Origin: Deltaproteobacteria bacterium | GTDB taxonomy: Bacteria > Desulfobacterota > Desulfarculia > Adiutricales > Adiutricaceae | DNA length: 35,760 nucleotides | Direction: 5' to 3' | NCBI GenBank assembly: GCA_031264145.1 | Contig: JAISEK010000039.1 | Span: 1 to 35,760 of the forward strand | In this document: positions 29,471 to 35,760 of the stretch, piece by piece | Numbering within the stretch: the first letter of the stretch is position 1 | Layout of the letters: the number at the start of each line of letters is the position of its first letter | Position numbers and translations under genes: made by a program | Notes under the pieces: model-generated | What the model saw: only the letters and a program-made list of their open reading frames with translations | Databases searched by the model: none | Told to the model about the DNA's origin: nothing

Positions 29471-29866
29471 ATGGCTGATGAGAATCTGACGGAGGGCGCT
29501 GGCCAGCCGGCCCAGCTGCCCGAGGGCATTTACCTGGAAACCAAGAAGAACATTATCGGCACCGGCAGCACGGCCAAGGTGGCGGAGTATCGTAATTTTT
29601 GGGCCACGCTGAGAGTAAGCGAGCTGGTCATGGAGATGGTCCTTCTCGACGACGCTTTCGGGTTGACAGGCATCAAGGAGAAGTTTCCCACCGAGGTCGT
29701 CTCCGGCCCCAACTGGCTGTACGTCGAGCAGGGGGAGAAGAAGTACCGCCAGCTCAAGCAGAAGCTGGAACGGATGCAGGCCCCGCCGGCCGCCTCCAAG
29801 TCAGGGGCGGGCAAGCCGTCCGCCTCTTCCCAGGGGTCCAAGAAGACCGGCTGGTGGACCAAGTAG
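29471..29866 (+). CDS. Hypothetical protein, 131 residues
   Basis: I do not recognise the family. The ATG at 29471 (MADENLTEG) has GGAG six bases upstream; an ATG at 29459 lacks a box. Residues 20-85 look like a small folded domain (IYLETKKNIIGTGSTAKVAEY then FWATLRVSELVMEMVLLDD and WLYVEQGEKKYRQLKQKLERM, here cited in part). The last ~35 residues are low-complexity Ala/Ser/Gly/Lys and probably disordered. No signal peptide or membrane segment. It is followed after 11 bp by another small gene and then an M23 peptidase gene, so the three are probably one operon. The 212-bp gap from the HD-GYP gene leaves room for a promoter. Confidence 0.7.
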   Translation: MADENLTEGAGQPAQLPEGIYLETKKNIIGTGSTAKVAEYRNFWATLRVSELVMEMVLLDDAFGLTGIKEKFPTEVVSGPNWLYVEQGEKKYRQLKQKLERMQAPPAASKSGAGKPSASSQGSKKTGWWTK

Positions 29867-29877
29867 CCGGAAGGCCA

Positions 29878-30147
29878 ATGATGCCGCAGCACAGACACGA
29901 ATTCGTGGAGACCTGGACCGGCCCCCTGGCCCAGGGCTTCGACCGAGAGACCGACCTGGCCACTCTGGCCGTGTACCTCCAGAAGCTTTCCGACGACGAC
30001 CTCCTGGAGATCCTTCTCCCCAGGCTCAGCGGCGGGGAACTGGAAGAGTTCTTCAGGCTGGTCTCGGTCACCCTAAAGCGCCACCTGAGCGATGTCGAGT
30101 ATCACGATCTATTTCTTAAGGAGTCGCCGTCCCAGTCCCGCGACTGA
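29878..30147 (+). CDS. Hypothetical small acidic helical protein, 89 residues
   Basis: Not recognised. It begins with two adjacent ATGs; GGAAGG lies three bases from the first and six from the second, so the second (29881) may be the true start. The sequence is rich in Leu, Glu and Asp with helical periodicity (DLATLAVYLQKLSDDDLLEI, then LSGGELEEFFRLVSVTLKR) and lacks membrane segments, so it is probably a compact helical cytoplasmic protein. It is 11 bp downstream of the 131-residue gene and closely upstream of the M23 peptidase gene, which supports an operon. Confidence 0.7.
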   Translation: MMPQHRHEFVETWTGPLAQGFDRETDLATLAVYLQKLSDDDLLEILLPRLSGGELEEFFRLVSVTLKRHLSDVEYHDLFLKESPSQSRD

Positions 30148-30210
30148 TCCGGCCACTCCGTGATATTCTCCTGGCCGCCGATGGCCTTTTTTCGGTCCGG
30201 GGTCAGGCCC

Positions 30211-31128
30211 ATGGCGGTGGTTATGGCCAGAATCTCCCTTGGCGTCCTCCTTTTCTCCCTCCTCTCCTGTCTTGCCATCTTCGCCCCTGGCTGCCGGGCC
30301 GACTTCCCGCCCCCCGAGGTCACCGAGCCCGGCATCGTCGTCCTGCCGGAGCCGCTGGACCGCGGGGCCCCGGGCAGGGTCCTGGTATCCGGCCTTGACC
30401 CAGGGTCCACCGTCTCCGGGTCCTTCGACGGGAAGCCCATCTTCTTTTTCGCGCACAAGGGGAACCTGGTCGGCCTCTTCGGGGCCGACATCATGATCGA
30501 GCCGGGCGGCCATCCCCTGTCGGTCCAATGGGGACCGGACCCAGGCCAGCGCCGGACCATCACGGTCACGGTCAAGGACAAGTCCTACGGCGTCAGGGAC
30601 ATAAAGGTCCCCCAGAGCCAGGTGGATCTCTCGCCCTCCGACCTGGCCAGGACACAAAGGGAACGGGAGCAGACGACCAGGGCCCTGGGCACCCAAAGCC
30701 CGCTGAGGCTCTGGAGCGGCGAGTTCATCGAGCCCGTCCCCGGCCGCATAAACAGCTCCTTTGGCCGGCAGACCAGGCTAAACGGCGTCCTCAACGCCCG
30801 GCCCCACGCCGGGGCTGACTACCTAGTGGCCGAGGGCACCCCGGTCAAGGCCCCTGCCGACGGCAAGGTCATCCTTGCCGGCGACCACTTCTTTGCCGGC
30901 AACTCCGTCTACGTTGACCACGGCCAGGGCCTTATCAGCATGTTCTTCCACCTTTCGAGGATTGACGCCCTCGAGGGCCAGGAGATAAAGAAGGGCGATG
31001 TCCTGGGCTTGGTCGGCAAGACCGGAAGGGTCACCGGTGCCCACCTCCACTACGGGCTCTACATAAACGGGGCCCGGATCGATCCCCCTGTCTTCAGGCA
31101 GATGACCGCCTCCCTGTACGCCGACTGA
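30211..31128 (+). CDS. M23-family murein endopeptidase (LytM/NlpD-like), exported
   Basis: A 305-residue exported zinc endopeptidase or regulator of cell-wall cleavage. The N-terminus is a signal sequence (MAVVMARISLGVLLFSLLSCLAIFAPGC). The APGC could be a weak lipobox, so it may be a lipoprotein, but the motif is imperfect. A beta-rich middle region precedes the C-terminal M23 domain (about residues 170-290). This has SSFGRQTRLNGV, the zinc ligands His and Asp in PHAGADYLV near 198-202, and the GAHLHYGLY motif near 277 with the HxH pair. Catalytic residues look intact, so it is likely an active peptidase rather than an EnvC/NlpD-type activator. The start is uncertain: GTG 30160, ATG 30181, ATG 30211 and ATG 30223 are all in frame. 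The shorter starts give a better signal peptide. Confidence 0.9.
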   Translation: MAVVMARISLGVLLFSLLSCLAIFAPGCRADFPPPEVTEPGIVVLPEPLDRGAPGRVLVSGLDPGSTVSGSFDGKPIFFFAHKGNLVGLFGADIMIEPGGHPLSVQWGPDPGQRRTITVTVKDKSYGVRDIKVPQSQVDLSPSDLARTQREREQTTRALGTQSPLRLWSGEFIEPVPGRINSSFGRQTRLNGVLNARPHAGADYLVAEGTPVKAPADGKVILAGDHFFAGNSVYVDHGQGLISMFFHLSRIDALEGQEIKKGDVLGLVGKTGRVTGAHLHYGLYINGARIDPPVFRQMTASLYAD

Positions 31129-31329
31129 CGGATACCGACACCCCCCCTCCCGGCCGCCCCGGGCCACGTTCATTCATTCCACGCTGGTGCGGCCAGCCCG
31201 CTTGCAGAACGGTTTTGTGGCATCTGAGATTGTAGGGAAGTGGTAGAGTATAGGCTAGGGGAGGCAGATTTTAGTTGCCTCCCTTGGTAGTACTTTTACT
31301 GTATTCTTCCTTCTCCAGCTTCTGCGCCG
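31129..31329. other. Boundary between the GC-rich chromosome and the restriction island
   Basis: After the peptidase gene the sequence changes within about 100 bp from GC-rich to a more balanced composition. No direct repeat, tRNA or attachment site could be seen on this side. A G/C-rich inverted stretch near 31150-31165 is too weak to call a terminator. Confidence 0.35.
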
Positions 31330-31445
31330 TATAGTTCCAAGCCACAGTTTTGCCCCTATCAGAAATTTCATGGTTCCGTGTACAGATCGATGATGCGCTC
31401 GCTGTAGACGCTGCGATCCATGACCATTTTGATCTTTTTGTACCC
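31330..31445 (-). pseudogene. Transposase fragment, IS4/IS1634-like (relic)
   Basis: On the minus strand one frame reads KIKMVMDRSVYSERIIDLY and the next frame then reads MKFLIGAKLWL. Together these match the IS1634-type (IS4 superfamily) pattern: VMDRGFYS, then a short helix, then FLIGAK, around the second catalytic Asp. A frameshift or short deletion separates the halves, and both ends of the gene are missing, so it cannot be functional. It lies just downstream of hsdR at the edge of the low-GC island, as expected for insertion-sequence debris. The assignment rests on a short motif. Confidence 0.45.
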
Positions 31446-31451
31446 TAAATG

Positions 31452-31499
31452 TCATTCAAGAACGAAATTCGAGATTTCGCCGATGACTCGATTTTTCAT
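31452..31499 (-). pseudogene. Start of a gene truncated after hsdR (15 codons)
   Basis: Directly after the hsdR stop there is an AGGAG box, six bases, then an ATG that begins MKNRVIGEISNFVLE followed by a stop. The well-placed ribosome site suggests this was the start of a further gene in the restriction operon. The transposase relic begins a few bases later, so the gene was probably interrupted by an insertion and then lost. The product family cannot be identified from 15 residues. Confidence 0.4.
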
Positions 31500-31509
31500 G
31501 ACCTGCTCC

Positions 31510-34419
31510 TCAGTAGTACATCTTGATGTATTTGTACGCCTTGTTGAAGAGTTCCTGATCTTTGATTTTGTATTTGACCCATACGACGCTGCGTAGAGCT
31601 TGCGTGACTTCCTGGCGTCCGGTTGTCGTGTCCTGCCAGCCGTCGAAGCGCACTATTTTCACGATACCGTCGATGTCATTCACGATCCGCTCCACGATGA
31701 CCGGCGTGTTGGGATTCTTCACGCTTTTGAACAGTTCGGTCAATGCGGCCTTCCCTTTGTCTATTTCTGGATCAGGCACGTTTTCTTTTTCCGCTTGTGC
31801 GGCCTCCTTCGCGAGTTCGAGCAGCGTTTTCAGAAATTCTATGCTGGTTATCAATCCTTGGGCGTGTTTTTCCCGCAAATCTTCAAGGTGTTCTCCCAGT
31901 TTGATGAATCGAGGGTCCTGATTGTGCTTGAGGATACGGGCGATCAAGTTGATTTCAAGCGTCTTCGCGGCGGTATCCTTGGCGTGTTTGTTTTCAAAGT
32001 AGGTGTCGATTATGTCCGCGTCCAGCCGAAGGATTTCCGTGTCGGCCGGGAGAGGATCGGCGGTGATGTTCTGATGCACAAGCTCAATGGTTTTAGCCCC
32101 CAACGCCGCCCAAATTAAAGCACCGCGGTTGTCGGTGGGCTTCACGGATTCATAGACTTTCGTCAGCCAGAGGTAGTCTGACTTATACGGAGCGAGGAAC
32201 ACGTCAGGAGAAAGGGCCTCCCACGCCCGGTTCAAAACTTTGTAATCCGCGCCGAAAGCGTCTTTTGTCTCGTTGGTCGGAAGGCATTCCTGCGCGGCCA
32301 TCAGTCCTTCCCAGCCCTCCACCGTCCGGTCCACGCCATTGAAATAGGACAGGCACTTATTCAAAAGCTTGGGGAGTTCCTTCTTGACCTCCGCGATATT
32401 CGTGATGACCTGCTGGACGTTTTTCTCGTCGAAGTCCAGAGCGCGGGCCACGTCGTCGAATATGCCGATGTAGTCCACGATGAGCCCGTGAGATTTCGTT
32501 TGTCCGTAGAGGCGGTTTGTGCGACAAATAGCTTGCAGCAAGGTGTGGTCTCTCATGGGCTTGTCCAAGTACATCGCTTGAAGGATCGGCGCGTCGAAGC
32601 CGGTAAGCAATTTCGATGTCACAATGACCAATTTGAGCGGGCTGTCCTGCTCACGGAAATAATCGAGAAGCCTTCCTTCCTCATCGCGATCGCGCCGGTA
32701 CGCCTTATATTTGCCCTCTTTGTCGTTGTTGGTATCCATCACAATAGTGGACGCTTCTTCCCCAAGCAAAGCGTCCAACTCTTTTTTATACATCAGACAG
32801 CATTCGCGGTCGTAGCAAACGACCTGTCCCTTGAAGCCGTTTGGCTCGATTTTCTCCTTGTAATGTTTAGCGATGTGCTCACAGACTGTTTTGACGCGCT
32901 TCGGAGCTTTCATGATGGATTCCATTTTCACGCGCCGAACGAGTTCCGTTTTTTCGTCTTCATCCAAGCTGTCCGTCATTTCCTTAAAGGCTTCGTCAAC
33001 GATTTCCTGATTGACGTGCAATTCCACCGGCACGGCCTCGAAGTGCAAAGGCAGCGTCGCGTTGTCGCGGATGGAATCGGAAAAAGAATAGCGGCTCATG
33101 TACCCGGTTCTGTCTTCCAATGCGCCGAATGTGAAGAACGTGTTTTTATCCGTGCGATTGATCGGCGTTCCTGTCAGTCCGAAAAAGAAGGCGTTCGGCA
33201 GGGCCGCCCGCATTTTTTCGCCGAGGTTGCCTTCCTGGGTCCTGTGCGCTTCGTCCACCATGAGTATGATGTTGTCGCGGGCGTTGAGCACCCCGTCCAC
33301 TTCTCCAAACTTGTAGATGGTCGTAATCAGAATTTTCCTCATGTCGCCCTTGAAGAAAGCGATCAAGGCTTCTTTGCTCGTGGCACTTTCCAAGTTTGGG
33401 ATGTCTGATGCGTTGAAAGTGGCGGTGATTTGCGTTTCCAAGTCGATGCGGTCGTCCACTATCACCACCGTCGGGTTCTTGAGTTCAGGGGCCATCCTAA
33501 GTTTTTGAGCCGCAAACACCATGAGAAGCGATTTTCCGCTGCCTTGAAAATGCCAGATCAAGCCTTTCTTGGGATAACCCGTTATCACGCGCTCGACAAT
33601 GAGATTTGCGCCCTCGAATTGTTGATAGCGGCAAATGACTTTGTATTTACGATATTTTTTATCTGTCGCAAAGATCGTGAAGAACTGAAAAATGTCCATG
33701 ATGATTTCTGGCTTCATCATTGCGGCGACGCTTCGGTTCACATCGACGAGCGTGCCTTCATTTTTGTTCTCCGGCGTATGCCAAGGACCCCAAAGGTTGA
33801 TGGGCATCCTCACCGCTCCATAGCGGAACATTTTGCCTTCAGTAGCGAAATTGAATACGTTCGAGACGAACATTTGAGGGACGCTTTTTTCGTAAGCAGC
33901 GATGTCCCCGGCTCCATCCATCCAAGTGATCGCGTTCCGCACAGGGGTTTTCAGTTCTCCAACGGAAATCGGGAAGCCGTTGACGAGCAAAACGATGTCG
34001 AACCGTTTGCCGCCGTCGTCTCTGGGGAAGACCCATTGATTGGTGACGACGTATTCGTTCATCGTCAAGTTGTCTTTCGTTCCTGTTCCAAAAAAGCGGA
34101 TGGGGATCATGCGCCCGTCCCGCCCGAAGGGATAGGAATTGTTCTCGAAGATCAGTTTTTTGAAGACTTCGTTTTGATGTACGAGGTTTTCCGGGCGGAC
34201 AGAAAAAATCACCGTGCGCAGTTTGTAAATCACCTCATCGGCGCGGCCGGGGTCCTCCGCGATTTCCGGGTTCAGGCGGATGAGCGCGGCCCGTATCATA
34301 GGCTCGACCATGACGTCTGAATGGGAACGCGGAAGCTCCTCGGCTGGAATGTACTTCCAGCCGTTTTTGCTGATGGTTTCAATCAGCATTTTCTCCACGG
34401 TGTTGTCTTCGTTGAACAT
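31510..34419 (-). CDS. hsdR: Type I restriction enzyme R subunit
   Basis: The 969-residue motor and nuclease subunit of a type I restriction-modification complex; it translocates DNA and cuts far from the unmethylated recognition site. The N-terminal PD-(D/E)xK nuclease reads RFDIVLLVNG (Asp near 138) and VGELKTP (Glu and Lys near 155). The helicase has Walker A HFQGSGKSLL near 296, the DEAH box MVDEAHRT near 388, FGLTGTPI, and the arginine-finger motif LLQAICRTNRLYG. The C-terminal region is typical of the family. The start is the ATG at 34419 (MFNEDNTVEK), because it has GGAGG eight bases upstream and matches the family start; an in-frame ATG 12 codons earlier has no such support. It overlaps the end of the GNAT-HsdS gene by 41 bp. 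All motifs look intact. Composition is less GC-rich than the chromosome. Confidence 0.97.
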   Translation of the reverse strand: MFNEDNTVEKMLIETISKNGWKYIPAEELPRSHSDVMVEPMIRAALIRLNPEIAEDPGRADEVIYKLRTVIFSVRPENLVHQNEVFKKLIFENNSYPFGRDGRMIPIRFFGTGTKDNLTMNEYVVTNQWVFPRDDGGKRFDIVLLVNGFPISVGELKTPVRNAITWMDGAGDIAAYEKSVPQMFVSNVFNFATEGKMFRYGAVRMPINLWGPWHTPENKNEGTLVDVNRSVAAMMKPEIIMDIFQFFTIFATDKKYRKYKVICRYQQFEGANLIVERVITGYPKKGLIWHFQGSGKSLLMVFAAQKLRMAPELKNPTVVIVDDRIDLETQITATFNASDIPNLESATSKEALIAFFKGDMRKILITTIYKFGEVDGVLNARDNIILMVDEAHRTQEGNLGEKMRAALPNAFFFGLTGTPINRTDKNTFFTFGALEDRTGYMSRYSFSDSIRDNATLPLHFEAVPVELHVNQEIVDEAFKEMTDSLDEDEKTELVRRVKMESIMKAPKRVKTVCEHIAKHYKEKIEPNGFKGQVVCYDRECCLMYKKELDALLGEEASTIVMDTNNDKEGKYKAYRRDRDEEGRLLDYFREQDSPLKLVIVTSKLLTGFDAPILQAMYLDKPMRDHTLLQAICRTNRLYGQTKSHGLIVDYIGIFDDVARALDFDEKNVQQVITNIAEVKKELPKLLNKCLSYFNGVDRTVEGWEGLMAAQECLPTNETKDAFGADYKVLNRAWEALSPDVFLAPYKSDYLWLTKVYESVKPTDNRGALIWAALGAKTIELVHQNITADPLPADTEILRLDADIIDTYFENKHAKDTAAKTLEINLIARILKHNQDPRFIKLGEHLEDLREKHAQGLITSIEFLKTLLELAKEAAQAEKENVPDPEIDKGKAALTELFKSVKNPNTPVIVERIVNDIDGIVKIVRFDGWQDTTTGRQEVTQALRSVVWVKYKIKDQELFNKAYKYIKMYY

Positions 34420-35011
34420 CTCCGTCGCCTCCAATGGCACAGCGCAAGTTTTCATTTAGTATAGCGGATTCTTTGACGAGAGTCTCAGCCACAAACTTTG
34501 ATTTGTCGGCCTGTTCAACAAACGCCGCGAAGCGGGTTTGTAGGTCCAGAGGAGAGACAATAACTTCCAGATTGGCGATCATTCCGGTATTCAGATTCAT
34601 CATCGTAACGCCAACGGCCTTGTTTTCTAATATTGTTCGCATTGCATCCGAAGATATGATTCTATGAGAAATCCTAAAACCGTTTTTCTGGTAAAACTTT
34701 AGTATCCAAGGGCTGTCGCCTGTCTCCACAAGCATGGTTGCATACTTGCCTTTGTAATACGAAAAGATGTGACTCAAAAGTTTGTTTCCATACCCTTTGC
34801 CATGCCATTTTTCATAAGTGGCAATATTTTTTAGCTCACAAATGTCGTCGCTTTCTCGCGTAACTACGCAAACACTTTTCAAGTCACCGTCGTATAAGGC
34901 AAAAAGCTCGCCTCGTTCTAAATATTTGTCTATCATTGATTCTTGTTCATCAGCCAACAAGAGCAAATCCAGAAATTGTTTCTTGTTTTCGTCAATCCTT
35001 TTTATCTCCAA
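34379..35011 (-). CDS. GNAT acetyltransferase fused to an HsdS C-terminal segment
   Basis: A 210-residue chimera. Residues 1-118 are a GNAT-fold N-acetyltransferase: LLLLADEQESMIDKYLERGE, cited in part, FALYDGDLKSVCVV, then the acetyl-CoA pyrophosphate-binding loop HGKGYGNKLL near residue 71, and SPWILKFYQKNGF near 102-112. After GFRISHRI the sequence switches to ILENKAVGVTMMNLNTGMI, then LEVIVSPLDLQTRFAAFVEQ and ADKSKF. This is the end of a type I specificity subunit (last piece of a target-recognition domain plus the conserved coiled coil). The switch is near 34640-34660. The start is taken as TTG at 35011 (LEIKRIDE), because GNAT relatives begin MEIKRI, with GGTGG seven bases upstream. A TTG at 35035 is an alternative. 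The gene lies 51 bp after hsdS and overlaps hsdR by 41 bp. Substrate unknown. Confidence 0.8.
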   Translation of the reverse strand: MEIKRIDENKKQFLDLLLLADEQESMIDKYLERGELFALYDGDLKSVCVVTRESDDICELKNIATYEKWHGKGYGNKLLSHIFSYYKGKYATMLVETGDSPWILKFYQKNGFRISHRIISSDAMRTILENKAVGVTMMNLNTGMIANLEVIVSPLDLQTRFAAFVEQADKSKFVAETLVKESAILNENLRCAIGGDGDVQRRQHRGENAD

Positions 35012-35062
35012 GATATACCACCCAATAAGCCACAAAAAAAATAAACTCCGACCCCGAAGTGG

Positions 35063-35760
35063 TCAGGCCTCGCTACCGAGTCGTTCTTTCAGGATGGATT
35101 TGTAGGCTGCTTCCAATTCATCGAGCGTTCGTTGGAGTGCAAACTTTGATTTATCGGCGGCTTCATATATCGCGGCAAGACGTTTTTGTGCCTTTTGCGT
35201 TGGCATCGGAATAGGTATTTGCCGCAAATCTCCGATGTTAATTCCTTTGACCGCAACTCCTCTTATCAACTCCTGTATCTTGTGCTGTAACAGTGGAGTT
35301 TCAAGGATTCCACGGACAAACACTTTGACGACATCAGGCTTGATTGATAGCCTCGCCGTGTCTTGCGTTATATTAGCTCCTTCGAGTGAATCAGGAACCT
35401 CCGCTAACCGCCCAACAGTGCCTCTTATTGATATGAGCAAATCGCCCGGTAGAAGCCTTGAACGTTTGTAATTAGCGTCTATCTCTGGCGATGTCAGTAG
35501 CAAAGCAGACTGGTCAATGTAGCCGTTAGGAAAGTCTTTGACCTTAACAACTGGTACTCCATCTTCGCATCCCGTCCCTGGCTTCAATATCCCATAAGTA
35601 ATTGGCCTGTCCTGAGTGATAAGGTCGTTAAGAGGAATGCAATCTCCACTATCGAAACACTTTTCAGCCTCCCCCACAAATTGCGATTTGATCAGTGCGT
35701 CTGTCATTGAGAGCAGTTTTTTATAGGCGCGGCGTGTGGTCTCTGCCGCCCAAAGGAGGT
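35063..35760 (-). CDS. hsdS: Type I restriction specificity subunit (partial at the window edge)
   Basis: The C-terminal 232 residues of HsdS, which recognises the DNA target for both methylation and restriction. The frame is open to the window edge; the in-frame Met at 35707 lies inside the conserved central region (RRAYKKLLSMTDALIKSQF) and is not the start. Then comes a target-recognition domain (IPLNDLITQDRPITYGILKPG, cited in part; GVPVVKVKDFPNGYID; RLLPGDLLISIRGTVGRLA; ITQDTARLSI; VAVKGINIGDLRQIPIPMP) and the second conserved coiled coil with AADKSKFALQRTLDELEAAYKSIL. The first recognition domain and hsdM should lie beyond the edge. The protein end looks complete, so the extra HsdS tail on the next gene is a second, separate copy. 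Confidence 0.92.
   Translation of the reverse strand, partial: LLWAAETTRRAYKKLLSMTDALIKSQFVGEAEKCFDSGDCIPLNDLITQDRPITYGILKPGTGCEDGVPVVKVKDFPNGYIDQSALLLTSPEIDANYKRSRLLPGDLLISIRGTVGRLAEVPDSLEGANITQDTARLSIKPDVVKVFVRGILETPLLQHKIQELIRGVAVKGINIGDLRQIPIPMPTQKAQKRLAAIYEAADKSKFALQRTLDELEAAYKSILKERLGSEA

Overview
The window looks like chromosomal DNA from a GC-rich Gram-negative bacterium, most likely a deltaproteobacterium (Desulfobacterota). The basis is the recA-alaS neighbourhood, which I remember from Desulfovibrio-type genomes, a PilY1/minor-pilin cluster, large hybrid histidine kinases, paired HD-GYP response regulators, an orphan cheD and a DUF1638 protein. The taxonomy is inference. AT-rich stretches between genes contrast sharply with the GC-rich coding sequence and hold most of the promoters I could find.

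Layout. (a) 82-8566, minus strand: a five-gene type IV pilus minor-pilin/tip operon transcribed as pilW-like, fimT/gspH-like, pilV-like, pilX-like, pilY1-like. (b) 8567-10324: a gene-poor gap, AT-rich then GC-rich. (c) 10325-14077, plus: a BvgS-like hybrid sensor kinase with two periplasmic solute-binding domains, convergent with purD so that the two stop codons share the tetranucleotide CTAG. (d) 14074-19856, minus: recA, alaS and purD, with a strong intrinsic terminator after recA. (e) 20561-21661, plus: a frameshifted AbrB/SpoVT-type antitoxin relic, then an intact DUF1638 gene with a near-perfect terminator. (f) 21939-22454, minus: cheD with its own promoter. (g) 23499-26381, plus: a soluble PAS hybrid kinase with pseudo-receiver, receiver and HPt domains, behind a strong extended -10 promoter. 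(h) 26451-26786, minus: a small secreted protein with a 63-bp internal tandem repeat. (i) 27096-31128, plus: two tandem REC-HD-GYP proteins, two small unknown proteins and an M23 metallopeptidase. (j) 31330-35760, minus: a type I restriction island (hsdS, a GNAT acetyltransferase fused to an hsdS 3' end, hsdR, then transposase debris) whose composition is visibly less GC-rich than the rest.

How they may work together. Regions b-i mix housekeeping genes with sensory genes: two hybrid kinases, c-di-GMP phosphodiesterase-type regulators, CheD and a pilus tip operon. c-di-GMP and phosphorelay control of pilus-based surface behaviour is a reasonable inference, but nothing in the sequence links them directly. 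The second HD-GYP protein has Glu where the receiver phospho-acceptor Asp should be, so it probably does not respond to phosphorylation.

The most unusual locus is the restriction island. A GNAT acetyltransferase lies between hsdS and hsdR and is fused in frame to the last ~85 residues of a second HsdS protein. It is either a recombination scar or a chimeric accessory protein that docks on the type I complex. No tRNA, rRNA or CRISPR array was seen.
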